From contig NZ_CP035494.1 in NCBI RefSeq assembly GCF_004135285.1, forward strand, positions 434,001-498,000: a DNA stretch of 64,000 bases, read 5' to 3'. Position numbers and translations under genes: made by a program. Shown here piece after piece: positions 7,433-16,174 of the stretch. Origin of the DNA: Microbacterium protaetiae (GTDB lineage Bacteria; Actinomycetota; Actinomycetes; Actinomycetales; Microbacteriaceae). The notes beneath the pieces were generated by a model, which was not told the DNA's origin, did no database searches, and worked only from the letters and a program-made list of their open reading frames with translations. Within the stretch, counting starts at the first letter, position 1, and each line of letters starts with the position of its first letter.

Positions 7433-9194
7433 ACGTCCTGCCGTCCGCATCGGCTGGCCGATCGCGGTCGGACTGGTCGCCATCGCCGTCGGGTACGCGC
7501 TGAGCGTGGGCCTGAGCGGCTACTTCGTCTACCTGGCCGTCAGCGCCGTGACCGCGGCCATCGCGATCATGGGGCTCGGGATCGTCACCGGTTCGGCCGG
7601 CATGATCGCACTGTGCCAGCTCACGTTCGCCGCGATCGGCGCGTGGGTGGTCGCGGCGCTCAACGTCGCCGAGGCACCGGGCGGTTTCATCGTGTGGCTG
7701 GTGATCGGCGCGGCTGCCGCCGGTGGCGCGGGCGTGCTCGTCGGCCTGCCCGCGCTGCGACTTCGCGGAGTCAACCTCGCCGTGGTCACCCTCGGGTTCG
7801 CGGCCGCCGCTGATGTCACGCTCGTGCAGATCCAGTTTCCGGGGTCGGCCGACGGCGTCGCCGTCCTGCGTCCCGATGCGTTCTCCAGCGACCGGGAGTA
7901 CTTCTTCTTCAGCATCCTGGTGCTCGCCGTCTGCGGCGTCGCCGTCTTCTTCCTGCAGCGCGGGCGGTGGGGGTCGAGCTGGAAGGCGGTGGCGTTCTCC
8001 GAGCGCGGCACGGCCGCCGCGGGGCAGAGCGTGCAGACCGCCAAGCTCACCGCCTTCGCCGTCTCGGCGGCGCTGGGCGGAGTCTCGGGCGGACTGCTCG
8101 CCGGGCAGGTGGGCCTGCCGTTCGCGTCGAGCTTCACCCCGCTGCAGTCGCTGGCGCTGTACATCCTCGCGATCATGAGCGGCGCGCATCTGATCGACAT
8201 GGCGATCTTCGGCGGCGTGCTGTGGGTGCTCGTGCCCGAGCTGCTCAAGAGGTGGGGCGTGCCGCAGGACTGGGGATTCGTCATCTTCGGCGTGCTCGGC
8301 GTGCAGGCTCTGACCAGCGGGACGAATCTCGGCCAGGGCATCCGCAATGTGTGGTGGAAGCGCACGGACCGCGCTGCGGCGGCGAAGAGATCAGAGTCGA
8401 CGGATGCCGCGGCTGCGGCATCCCCGCCTGTCGATCCGGTCACCACCACAACGGTGGCCACGCTCGATCCGGCGGAGGCGACCGGCGCGCCCGTGCTGGT
8501 CGTGGAGGGACTGACCGTCACGTTCGGCGCGCTGCGGGCTCTCGATGACGTGTCGCTCGAGGTTCCTGCGGGCACGATCATGGGACTGATCGGGCCCAAC
8601 GGCGCCGGCAAGTCCACCTTCGTCGATGCGATCAGCGGCTTCCTACAGGGTCACGGCGGCCGGGTCACGCTCGACGGGCGAGACCTGAGTGGGCTCTCGC
8701 CCACCCGGCGCGCACGGCTGGGGCTGCGCCGCACCTTCCAGCAGGACCGCGTACCGCCGGCGCTGACCATCGACGCCTACGTGCGCTTCGTCGCACGTAG
8801 GCGGCTCGACAGGCAGGACATCGACGACGCCCTGGCGTTCTTCGGCTGCCCACCCGCGCACACGCGACTGTCGGGGGTGGACGTCGGCACGCGCCGGCTC
8901 GTCGAGGTGGCGGCCAACATGCTGGCACGGCCGCGACTGCTGCTGCTGGACGAGCCCGCGGCGGGCCTCTCGCACGAGGAACATCTGGCGCTGGCCGCAC
9001 GGCTGCGCGATGTTCCGTCACGGTTCGGCACCGCGCTGATCATCATCGAGCACGATCTTGATCTGGTGCGCTCGGTCTGCCCACGGCTGACCGTGCTCGA
9101 CTTCGGCAAGGTGCTCGCGTCGGGGCTGCAAGACGAGGTGCTCGACGACCCCGCCGTGATGAAGGCCTACATGGGCGAGACGGAGATGCTGTGA
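7419..9194 (+). CDS. ABC importer fused permease-ATPase (LivM-LivG)
   Basis: 591 residues in two parts. Residues 1 to about 320 hold eight to nine membrane helices with the LivM signature ITGSAGMIALCQLTFAAIGAW. After a charged, alanine-rich linker (about 320-350) comes a LivG ATPase: Walker A GPNGAGKST at 392-400, signature region GVDVGTRRLVEVAANMLARPRLLLLDEPAAG containing the Walker B aspartate, and the IEHDLDLV switch. The signature stretch is GVDVGTRRL instead of the common LSGGQ-like LSGG/YGxQR form, a notable deviation. Fusion of these two subunits is known in actinobacteria. It pairs with the separate LivF ATPase encoded next, so the complex has one fused and one free ATPase. Ribosome site AAGGAGG precedes the ATG. 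Confidence 0.9.
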   Translation: MRLAERPAVRIGWPIAVGLVAIAVGYALSVGLSGYFVYLAVSAVTAAIAIMGLGIVTGSAGMIALCQLTFAAIGAWVVAALNVAEAPGGFIVWLVIGAAAAGGAGVLVGLPALRLRGVNLAVVTLGFAAAADVTLVQIQFPGSADGVAVLRPDAFSSDREYFFFSILVLAVCGVAVFFLQRGRWGSSWKAVAFSERGTAAAGQSVQTAKLTAFAVSAALGGVSGGLLAGQVGLPFASSFTPLQSLALYILAIMSGAHLIDMAIFGGVLWVLVPELLKRWGVPQDWGFVIFGVLGVQALTSGTNLGQGIRNVWWKRTDRAAAAKRSESTDAAAAASPPVDPVTTTTVATLDPAEATGAPVLVVEGLTVTFGALRALDDVSLEVPAGTIMGLIGPNGAGKSTFVDAISGFLQGHGGRVTLDGRDLSGLSPTRRARLGLRRTFQQDRVPPALTIDAYVRFVARRRLDRQDIDDALAFFGCPPAHTRLSGVDVGTRRLVEVAANMLARPRLLLLDEPAAGLSHEEHLALAARLRDVPSRFGTALIIIEHDLDLVRSVCPRLTVLDFGKVLASGLQDEVLDDPAVMKAYMGETEML

Positions 9195-9895
9195 TGAGCG
9201 AACACCTGACTCTCGACGATGTCACCGTCAGCCGTGGTGCCGGGCCTGTGATCTCCGACGTGAGCCTCTCGGTGCGGCCGGGAGAGATCACCGCCCTGGT
9301 CGGCCCGAACGGGGCCGGCAAGACGAGCCTCATCGAGTCGATCTCGGGCGTCATCGCCCACTCCGGCGGGCAGATCCGCATCGGCGACGAGCCGATCGGA
9401 AAGTTGTCACGTGTGGCGCGTGCCCGGCGGGGAATCGTGCACATCGAGCAGGGCCGGGCCGTCTTTCCGTCGCTGACCGTGCGCGAGAACCTCTCGCTGA
9501 CGGCACGCAGCGATGCGGAGGCGCGTGCGGCGCTCGAGCACTTCCCCGAGTTGGAGAAGCGGTGGGATGCCCCGACCGCGCTGCTTTCAGGCGGCGAGCA
9601 GCAGATGGTGGTGCTGGCGCGGGCCTTCGCCGCCCGGCCGCGGTTCCTGCTCATCGATGAGATGAGTCTGGGTCTGGCGCCGGTGGTGTTCACGCGCCTG
9701 TTGCCGATCGTGTCGACGCTGGCCGAGTCGGGGGTCGGGGTGCTGCTGGTCGAGCAGTTCACGAACCTGGCGCTCGGCCTGGCCGGCGATGCGCTCGTGG
9801 TCGCCGGCGGGCGAGTCACCTACCAGGGCTCCGCGCAGCGGCTGCGCGAAGACCCGGCCATCCTCCACGAGGCCTACCTGGGCCGGGCGGCGTAG
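9194..9895 (+). CDS. ABC importer ATP-binding subunit, LivF type
   Basis: 233 residues. Walker A is GPNGAGKT, the signature is LLSGGEQQMVVLARAFA, Walker B is FLLIDEMSLGLAP and the switch region is LLVEQF, the last being characteristic of LivF. It supplies the second nucleotide-binding site of the importer. The ATG at 9194 shares its A with the TGA of the fused permease-ATPase, so translation is coupled; a GTG three bases earlier is in frame. It is the last gene of the operon, which faces a long hairpin. Confidence 0.9.
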   Translation: MSEHLTLDDVTVSRGAGPVISDVSLSVRPGEITALVGPNGAGKTSLIESISGVIAHSGGQIRIGDEPIGKLSRVARARRGIVHIEQGRAVFPSLTVRENLSLTARSDAEARAALEHFPELEKRWDAPTALLSGGEQQMVVLARAFAARPRFLLIDEMSLGLAPVVFTRLLPIVSTLAESGVGVLLVEQFTNLALGLAGDALVVAGGRVTYQGSAQRLREDPAILHEAYLGRAA

Positions 9896-9956
9896 GCGAC
9901 GGGGCGGGGCCGGCGTCGGGGCGGGATACCGCGCGGCCCCTCCCCCTCTCCGCGAG

Positions 9957-10015
9957 ACAAGGGATTCCGTTCGAAACCAGGCGCATAGCCCTGGGTTTCG
10001 AGCGGAATCCCTTGT
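9957..10015. terminator. Long hairpin between convergent operons
   Basis: The 22 bases at 9957-9978 pair with 9994-10015 with a single mismatch; both arms contain the GGATTCC/GGAATCC core and TTCGAAACC/GGTTTCGA. Pairing continues a few bases outward with mismatches. Each arm begins or ends in ACAAGGG/CCCTTGTTTC, giving a weak T run to the right. It separates livF from the SDR gene running the other way, so it probably ends both transcripts. Confidence 0.6.
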
Positions 10016-10100
10016 TTCGGCGTTTGGGCGGTCTCCCCGCGAGGAGCGCAGCGGGCGAGTCGAAACGACCCCACGGGCGACAAGCGGCGGGGCGCCGACC

Positions 10101-10913
10101 TTACATCCCGGCGTGGTCGAAGGCCAGCGTGGGGACGTCGACGATGTGCGCGCCGCCGTCGGCGACGAGCACGGCTCCGGTCACGTACGACGACTCCCCC
10201 GAGCCGAGGAATCGCACGATCGAGGCGATCTCGGCGGGAGCAGCGGGCCGGCCCAGTGGCACATCCGCGGTGACGGCGGCGTAGCCGTCCTCGCGGGAGG
10301 CGAGACCTGCCTGCTCGGCGAACTCATCCATCTCCTCGTCTGCCATCGGGGTCTGCACCCATCCGGGGCACACGGCGTTCACGCGGACTCCGGCCTTCCC
10401 GTAGTCGCGGGCCAGAGTGCGGGTCAGGCCGATAAGGGCGTGCTTGCCCACGGTGTATCCCGCCACCGACGGGCCGGCGAAAAGACCCGCGAGCGACGAG
10501 ACGATCACTATCTGCCCCTTCGACTCGACCAGCGCCGGCAGGCACTCACGGGCCATGACGAACGCGGTGGTGAGGTTGGCGCGCAGCGCCTGATCCCATG
10601 CAGCGTCGTCGGTCTCGCCGACCGGGGCGAAGCCGTGCCCGCCCGCATTGGCGACCAGCACATCGAGACGCCCGAATCGCGCCAACACCTGGGCGACTGC
10701 GTCGCGGGCGGCGGCCGTGTCGGCGGCGTCGGCGACGATCACCCTGCCTCCGACGCTGGATGCCACGTGCTCGAGCGGCTCGCGCCGACGGCCGACGACC
10801 ACCACGTGCGCCCCCTCCGCCGCATACCGCTCGGCGACCGCGGCGCCGATGCCCGTGCCGCCGCCGGTGATCACGACCACGCGCCCTGCGCAACCGTTGC
10901 CTGTGAACGTCAT
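10101..10913 (-). CDS. SDR-family oxidoreductase
   Basis: 270 residues with the classical short-chain dehydrogenase layout. The nucleotide motif is TGGGTGIG near residue 15, the structural motif is NAGG, the catalytic serine lies in IVIVSSLAGLFAG, and the active-site pair is YTVGKHALIG (YxxxK). A PGWV motif follows. It catalyses NAD(P)-dependent alcohol/ketone conversion; the substrate is unknown. The start at 10913 has AGGAG six bases upstream. It lies 29 nt after the other SDR gene on the same strand, so the two are probably co-transcribed and may act on successive or stereoisomeric hydroxyl groups of the imported compound. Confidence 0.88.
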   Translation of the reverse strand: MTFTGNGCAGRVVVITGGGTGIGAAVAERYAAEGAHVVVVGRRREPLEHVASSVGGRVIVADAADTAAARDAVAQVLARFGRLDVLVANAGGHGFAPVGETDDAAWDQALRANLTTAFVMARECLPALVESKGQIVIVSSLAGLFAGPSVAGYTVGKHALIGLTRTLARDYGKAGVRVNAVCPGWVQTPMADEEMDEFAEQAGLASREDGYAAVTADVPLGRPAAPAEIASIVRFLGSGESSYVTGAVLVADGGAHIVDVPTLAFDHAGM

Positions 10914-10942
10914 CTTTCTCCTCGTTGTCCTGACAGTCCTGT

Positions 10943-11719
10943 TCAGGCCGGGAATCCCGAGCCTGCACTGTAGCCGAAGTCGCTGACCAGCCCCGCGCCG
11001 TCGATCGGCCGCGAGGCCGGCGAGCACAGGAACGCGACCTGCGCCGCGATCTCGTCGGCGCTCTGCACCGGATAATCCTGCCCGCCGAAGCCATCGCGAA
11101 GGCCCAGGTCACCGCGGCTCATCGGGGTGTCCACGACCGACGGGCAGATCGCGTTCACCCGGATCCCGTCCCCCCGCAGCTCGACCGCGGCCGCACGCGC
11201 CAGCTGTAGCACGGCAGCCTTCGAGGCGCAGTACGGGGCCATCCCGGGAGCGGCGACGAACGCCGAGTCGCTGGAGATCATCACGACGGATGCCGCGTCC
11301 GAGCGACGCAGCAGCGGCACGGCCGCGCGCAGGGCGAGGAACGCGCCGCGCGCGTTCACGTTCATGACCGCATCCCACGCCGACGCCGGGGTCTGCGCCA
11401 GCGGCGTGCCGACCGGTCCGGAGATCCCGGCGCACACCACGAGCAGATCGAGTCCGTCTAGGAGTTCGCCCGCGCGCTGCACGGCGGCGTCCAGCGCCGC
11501 CTCGTCGGTCACGTCAGCGACGAGGGGGCGCACGACGGTGGGTGCTGGGGCCGCCGCGTCTGCGAGCACCGCACTCACGGCATCCCGCACCGCAGCTTCA
11601 TCGCGGTCGACGAGGGCGAGGCGCACGCCCTCGGCTGCCAGGGCGCGCGCCACGGCACGGCCGATCCCTCCCGCGGCGCCGGTGATCAGCGCCGCACGCG
11701 AGCGGATGCGCAGGTCCAT
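10943..11719 (-). CDS. SDR-family oxidoreductase
   Basis: 258 residues, classical SDR: TGAAGGIG cofactor motif, CAGISG in place of NAG, catalytic serine in SVVMISSDSAFVAAPG, and YCASKAAVLQ (YxxxK). The glycine after the adenine-binding strand and the acidic VDRD nearby suggest a preference for NAD over NADP. The start at 11719 has AAGGAAGAAGG upstream. It is divergent from the second MoaF gene, leaving a shared 194-bp promoter region, and is followed closely by the next SDR gene. Confidence 0.88.
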   Translation of the reverse strand: MDLRIRSRAALITGAAGGIGRAVARALAAEGVRLALVDRDEAAVRDAVSAVLADAAAPAPTVVRPLVADVTDEAALDAAVQRAGELLDGLDLLVVCAGISGPVGTPLAQTPASAWDAVMNVNARGAFLALRAAVPLLRRSDAASVVMISSDSAFVAAPGMAPYCASKAAVLQLARAAAVELRGDGIRVNAICPSVVDTPMSRGDLGLRDGFGGQDYPVQSADEIAAQVAFLCSPASRPIDGAGLVSDFGYSAGSGFPA

Positions 11720-11913
11720 CGTCGGCCTTCTTCCTTGGGGGCGCAGAGCCATCCTCCCCGGTTCCGGCGGCGACGTGTGCGCGGTGTGCGCTGAGGCAAC
11801 AGCCCCGGGCGCGGAACGTCAACATATGGAGGAATCCACCGGCGAAGATGACAGAGGCGACCGCAGATCCGAGCGCGGCCGCTTCTGTCGCGACCGCGAG
11901 CAAAGGAGCATCC
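11720..11913. promoter_or_regulatory. Divergent promoter region, SDR pair / MoaF-amidohydrolase
   Basis: The 194 bp between divergent genes must carry both promoters. I see a GGAGG (11826-11830) followed by an in-frame ATG at 11848 that could be an upstream start for the MoaF gene, but no convincing operator. Confidence 0.35.
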
Positions 11914-12780
11914 GTGACCGAATCCACCAACCTCTCCGACACCAGCACCTGGTTGCCGCTGGACGGGCTGGCCCCCGGCTTCGACGCCAACAAGGCACCC
12001 CTCTCTGACGCGCTGGTCGGCCGCACCCTCACCGTGGTCGACGACCGCGGCACCCGCATCGCGCACACCTTCGGCTCAGGCTCGGTCTCGTGGGTGTACA
12101 AGCCGGGCGAGTCCGACCCGACCGAGCCCGCCGCCCAGACCGACGCGTGCGAGGTGTTCGAGGTCGACGAGGATCTGTACTACGCCCAGTTCCACCACGA
12201 CTACCTGCCGAACGAGGCGGTCTCACTCTTCCTCGACCTGCGCAGCGGGTACGCGCTCGCGGTGGTCAGCATCATCGGCGAGGCCGCGCCCGGCCACACC
12301 GCCGTGCAGCAGCTCTTCGCCCCGAGCCGGATCGAGGAGCTCGCCCAGACCGGTGCCGCCCCGGCTCCCACGATCGAGCTCATCGGTCGCCGCGCCATGT
12401 GGGTCTACTCCAGCGAGCACACCTACGAGCACATCTACCTCACGCCGCACTGGTACACCTGGCAGTGCCTGGCCGGCCCCGAGCAGGGCCTGGCCGACAC
12501 CGACGAGCAGACCACCTGGCGCCTGCGGCCGGGTATCTACGTGTTCGCGTGGCGCGAGAAGGTCATTCCCTGCGCCTCGGTGACCGTCGCCGACCACCGC
12601 GACCAGCGCTCGCTCCGCTCGCACGGCGTGCTGTTCGGCCTCGACGAGGCCGGCACCTCGCAGACCCATTTCACCTTCGGCGCGTTCGGACGGCTGCTCT
12701 CGAACACGGTGCACCCCGCCGAGTACGACCCGGCGCTGCGGGATGCCGCGGATGCGGGCGCGTCCGAGGGGACGAACTGA
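11914..12780 (+). CDS. MoaF-family protein (second copy)
   Basis: 288 residues, clearly the same family as the protein at 4082. It shares LVGRTLTVVDDRGTRIAHTF in the N-terminal half and LIGRRAMWVYSSEHTYEHIY, TWQCLAGPEQGLAD and TTWRLRPGIYVFAWREK in the C-terminal half. The SSEHTYEHIYLTPHWYTWQCL block matches the SPHHLYEHVYISSQRYAWQCL block of the first copy, so the conserved His/Tyr/Glu/Trp cluster probably forms the functional site. Overall identity looks modest, so the two are paralogues, not a recent duplication. The start is a GTG at 11914 with AAAGGAG upstream; an ATG at 11848 is the alternative. The amidohydrolase gene begins 1 nt after its stop. The function is unproven. Confidence 0.8.
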   Translation: MTESTNLSDTSTWLPLDGLAPGFDANKAPLSDALVGRTLTVVDDRGTRIAHTFGSGSVSWVYKPGESDPTEPAAQTDACEVFEVDEDLYYAQFHHDYLPNEAVSLFLDLRSGYALAVVSIIGEAAPGHTAVQQLFAPSRIEELAQTGAAPAPTIELIGRRAMWVYSSEHTYEHIYLTPHWYTWQCLAGPEQGLADTDEQTTWRLRPGIYVFAWREKVIPCASVTVADHRDQRSLRSHGVLFGLDEAGTSQTHFTFGAFGRLLSNTVHPAEYDPALRDAADAGASEGTN

Positions 12781-12781
12781 G

Positions 12782-14425
12782 ATGACCGCCGACCTCATCC
12801 TCACAGGCTGCGTGATCCGCACCGTCTCGGCCGCCCAGCCGGTCGCCGAGGCGATCGCCATCGAAGGCGGCCGCATTCTCGCCATCGGCACCGCCGACGA
12901 AGTGCTCGCCCACCGTGGACCCGACACCGAGGTGCGCGACCTGAACGGCGCCGCGGTCTATCCCGGCTTCGTCGACGTGCACAACCACCACGCCGTCGCC
13001 GGGCGCACCGACCTGTTCGAGCTGACGCTGCCGGTTTCGTTGACTGCCGAGCAGATCCTCAAGCGGGTGCGCGAGACCGCCGCGCAGCTGCCGGCCGACG
13101 CGTGGATCACCGGCGGGGTCGTGGCATCCACCGTTCTTCCCTCGCTCGGCACGACCGCCTGGCGGCGACGGCTCGACGAGGCCGCCGGCGGGCGTCCCGT
13201 GATGATCGCCGAGGACTCCCGGCACAACCGCTGGGCATCCACCCGGGCGCTGGAGCTGGCCGGGATCACCGCCGAGACCCTGCCGGAGGGCGGGATCACC
13301 GTCCTCGACCCCGAGGACGGGACGCCCACCGGCGTGCTCATCGAGGCGGCCGGGATTCCGGTGCAGGCGGCCTTCGAGCGCAGCGGCGGGCTGAGCCCGG
13401 CCCAGCACGCGGCGGCATCGGCCCGAGGCGTCGAGCTGGCCAACAGCTACGGGATCACCGCGTTCCAGGACGCGGCCGTCTCGGTCGACATCCTCCAAGC
13501 GCTCGCCTCGCTCGATCAGGCCGACGCGCTGAACGCGTGGGCGGTCACCTCGCTGCTGATCAACGATGAGATCTTCGGCTTCTCACCGCTGGGCGACGCG
13601 CTGCTCGCCCGCGGCGAGGAGTACCGCACGGCGCACCACCGCCCCGACTTCGTGAAGATCTTCCTCGACGGAGTGCCGCCGATGCGCACAGCGTCGTTCC
13701 TGGACCCGTATGTTCCGGATGACGCGCACGGCGCGCACTTCCACGGCACGACGACGATGGACTTCGACCAGCTCTACGGCTGGCTGCGGCGCGTCGCCGA
13801 GCAGGGTCGCGGCGCGAAGATCCACTGCACGGGGGACGGCTCGGCCCACCTCGTCCTGGACGTCGTGGAGCGGCTGCGCGGTGAAGGCTTCACCGACGCG
13901 ATCTTCCAGATCGCGCACGGGCAGTTCCTGTCCGAGGCCGACATCCCGCGCCTCGCGCAGCTCGGCGTGGTCGCCGACATCTCTCCGTTCATCTGGTTCC
14001 CGGGCGTGATCACCACGGCACTGGGCGAGGTGCTGGGCACCGAGCGCGTCGAGCACCTGCAGCCCAACCGTTCGCTGCTGGAGGCCGGTGCGCTGGTCGC
14101 CGGCGGCTCGGACTGGCCGGTCTCCGAGTCGCCGAACCCGCTGGAGGGCATCCAGGGCCTGATCACCCGCGCCGACCCGCTGCACCGCGCGCCGGGCGTG
14201 CTGGCGCCCGAGCAGGCGCTGACCGCCGAGGAGGCGCTGCAGGTGTTCACCCTCAACGCCGCGCGCGCGATGGGTCTGGACGCCGAGACGGGATCGCTGG
14301 AGCCCGGCAAGTCCGCCGACTTCGTGGTCCTCGACCACGACTTCGTGACCGGCCCGGCCGAGGAGATCATCAACACCGTGGTGCGCGAGACCTGGTTCGC
14401 CGGGCGGCGCGTCTACCGGGCCTGA
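12782..14425 (+). CDS. Amidohydrolase family 3 protein (YtcJ-like)
   Basis: 547 residues. The metal-binding start is FVDVHNHHAV (HxH) after the small N-terminal sandwich domain; the remaining ligands are expected in KIFLDGVPPMRT, IHCTGDGS, FQIAHGQF and the SDWPVSESPNPLEGIQGLITR segment with its conserved aspartate. The C-terminus closes with SLEPGKSADFVVLDHDF, typical of the family. These zinc-type enzymes cleave C-N bonds of amides, N-acyl amino acids or cyclic ureides in the cytoplasm. It is coupled to the MoaF gene upstream (TGAGATG junction), suggesting the pair handles one amide- or amine-containing substrate. Confidence 0.88.
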   Translation: MTADLILTGCVIRTVSAAQPVAEAIAIEGGRILAIGTADEVLAHRGPDTEVRDLNGAAVYPGFVDVHNHHAVAGRTDLFELTLPVSLTAEQILKRVRETAAQLPADAWITGGVVASTVLPSLGTTAWRRRLDEAAGGRPVMIAEDSRHNRWASTRALELAGITAETLPEGGITVLDPEDGTPTGVLIEAAGIPVQAAFERSGGLSPAQHAAASARGVELANSYGITAFQDAAVSVDILQALASLDQADALNAWAVTSLLINDEIFGFSPLGDALLARGEEYRTAHHRPDFVKIFLDGVPPMRTASFLDPYVPDDAHGAHFHGTTTMDFDQLYGWLRRVAEQGRGAKIHCTGDGSAHLVLDVVERLRGEGFTDAIFQIAHGQFLSEADIPRLAQLGVVADISPFIWFPGVITTALGEVLGTERVEHLQPNRSLLEAGALVAGGSDWPVSESPNPLEGIQGLITRADPLHRAPGVLAPEQALTAEEALQVFTLNAARAMGLDAETGSLEPGKSADFVVLDHDFVTGPAEEIINTVVRETWFAGRRVYRA

Positions 14426-14432
14426 GCCCCGG

Positions 14433-14556
14433 TCGTTGAGCGAGCGGAGCGAGTCAAAACGACCACGCCCACCTCACCCGGTCGTTGAGCGAGCGAGTCG
14501 AAACGACGTCGGCTCGAAGCGCGTCGTTTCGACTCGCCTTCGACTCGCGAGGCGAC
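14433..14556. repeat. REP-like intergenic palindromic element
   Basis: Two direct copies of CGGTCGTTGAGCGAGCG followed by GAGTCRAAACGA stand here, then inverted CGTCGTTTCGACTCGC, so the stretch can fold into branched hairpins. The same words occur at 35265-35343 and, degraded, at about 10040-10072. This looks like a dispersed intergenic element; such elements are common in Microbacteriaceae-like genomes as far as I know. Confidence 0.6.
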
Positions 14557-14582
14557 CGGGGCACGGAACGTCCGAGCACGCG

Positions 14583-14620
14583 AAACGCCCCGGTGCCGGA
14601 AACCGGCCACCGGGGCGTTT
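14583..14620. terminator. Hairpin terminator
   Basis: AAACGCCCCGGTG (14583-14595) pairs perfectly with CACCGGGGCGTTT (14608-14620), and the 12-base loop contains a second small stem (CCGG/CCGG). The right arm ends in TTT and the left begins with AAA, so it can serve both the amidohydrolase gene and the GMC gene that ends at 14633. Confidence 0.75.
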
Positions 14621-14632
14621 CAGCGCGACGCG

Positions 14633-16171
14633 TCAGGTGCCGGCCAGGTCCTCCAGGAGGAATCGCGCCCCCTGCTCGCCGATAAGGATCGCGGGCGCAT
14701 TCGTGTTGCCCGTGGTGATGCGCGGCATGACCGACGCGTCGACCACCCGCAGCCCCTCGATCCCGCGCACACGCAGGCGCGCGTCGACGACGGCACCGTC
14801 GTCGGCACCCATCCTGCACGTGCCGACCTGGTGGTGGTAGGTGACGACGGTGCGACGCACGTAGTCCTCGACCTCGTCGTCGCCCACCGAAGGTCCCGGG
14901 TACACCTCGACCGCGCCCCACTCGTCGGCCAGCGCGGGCTGCGCGCCGATCCGCCGGCACTGCTGCACGGAAGCGACGAGGGATGCCACATCCGCCGCGT
15001 CTTCGAGCGCGGCGAGGTCGATCGACACCGGGTCGTCGAGCCCCGGTCCGGTCAGCGCGAGCCTCCCGCGTGAGGCCGGCCGCACGATGCCCGCCATGAG
15101 CGAGAACCCGTCGTCCGAGACCGGCTCAAGGTCCTCCCCGTACATGGGCACCGAGAAGTGGATCGGCTGGGTGTCGGGCTCGTCGAGTTCGGGACGCGAC
15201 CGCCAGAATGCATGCGTCTGGGTGACCGACACGCCCGCCACCGGGGCTCCCACCGGCTTCACCGTCGTGCGGAAGATCACCGGCGAGAGCAGGTGGTCAT
15301 GCAGGTTCTCGCCGACCGCGGGCACATCGCGCACGATGTCGATGCCGAGTGCCGACAGCTCCGCCGACGGACCGATGCCCGAGCGCAGCAGGATCGCCGG
15401 CGAGTCCACGGTGCCCGCACTGAGCACGACCTGGTCGGCCCGCAGCTCGCGCATCTCGCCGTCGGCCCGGTATCGCACGCCGGTGGCGCGCCCGTCTTCG
15501 ATGATGACGGAGTGGACGTGGCATCCCGTCCGCAGGTCGATGCGGGAGCGCACGGGCTTCAGGTAGGCGGTCCACGTGTTGACACGGTGCCCGTCGACGA
15601 GGGTCACCTGCTCCTGCGAGACGCCGTCCTGCGTCTCACCGTTGTAGTCAGGGTTGTACTCCAGTCCCTCCTGCACCGCGGCATCGAGAATCGACTGCTG
15701 GATCGGCACGAGCGGGTAGTCATCGGTGACGGGCAGGATGCCGTCAGCACCGTGCAGTGCGGAGGCCCCCCGCCCGAACGCCTCGATGTCCTTGAAGACC
15801 GGCAGCACGGCATCCCACGACCATTCGGGGCCGGCTTCCTCGGCCCACCCGTCGTAGTCGCTGTGCGCGCCGCGCACCCAGATCATCGCGTTCAGAGCGT
15901 GCGAGCCGCCCAGCACCTTGCCGCGGGGCAGGTGTAGCCGGCGCCCGGCCGCGTGCTCCTGCGGCACGGTCCGGTAGTCCCAGTCGTCGGGCGAGTGCCA
16001 CAGTTCGCCGGCGCGGCTCGGGTCGTCGATCGCGGGGTTGGTGTCCTCACCACCTGCCTCGAACAGGGTCACGCATGCGCCGGCGTCGGCGAGTCGGCGG
16101 GCCATGACACAGCCCGCCGATCCGCCGCCGACGACGATCACCGATGCATCCACCACGGTCGTCCTTGCCAT
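14633..16171 (-). CDS. GMC-family FAD-dependent oxidoreductase
   Basis: 512 residues, the length of choline dehydrogenase-type enzymes. FAD-binding GGGSAG is at 15-20 with FEAGG following. The GMC signature lies in RGKVLGGSHALNAMIWVRG, and the catalytic His-Asn pair is in YHHQVGTCRMG (about H447) and TGNTNAPAILIGEQ (about N491). It oxidises a primary alcohol to an aldehyde with FAD. The aldehyde dehydrogenase gene lies 3 nt upstream in the same operon, so together they would take an alcohol to the acid. The signal is close to choline/PEG/aryl-alcohol oxidising enzymes, but the substrate is not determined. Confidence 0.9.
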   Translation of the reverse strand: MARTTVVDASVIVVGGGSAGCVMARRLADAGACVTLFEAGGEDTNPAIDDPSRAGELWHSPDDWDYRTVPQEHAAGRRLHLPRGKVLGGSHALNAMIWVRGAHSDYDGWAEEAGPEWSWDAVLPVFKDIEAFGRGASALHGADGILPVTDDYPLVPIQQSILDAAVQEGLEYNPDYNGETQDGVSQEQVTLVDGHRVNTWTAYLKPVRSRIDLRTGCHVHSVIIEDGRATGVRYRADGEMRELRADQVVLSAGTVDSPAILLRSGIGPSAELSALGIDIVRDVPAVGENLHDHLLSPVIFRTTVKPVGAPVAGVSVTQTHAFWRSRPELDEPDTQPIHFSVPMYGEDLEPVSDDGFSLMAGIVRPASRGRLALTGPGLDDPVSIDLAALEDAADVASLVASVQQCRRIGAQPALADEWGAVEVYPGPSVGDDEVEDYVRRTVVTYHHQVGTCRMGADDGAVVDARLRVRGIEGLRVVDASVMPRITTGNTNAPAILIGEQGARFLLEDLAGT

Positions 16172-16174
16172 GCC

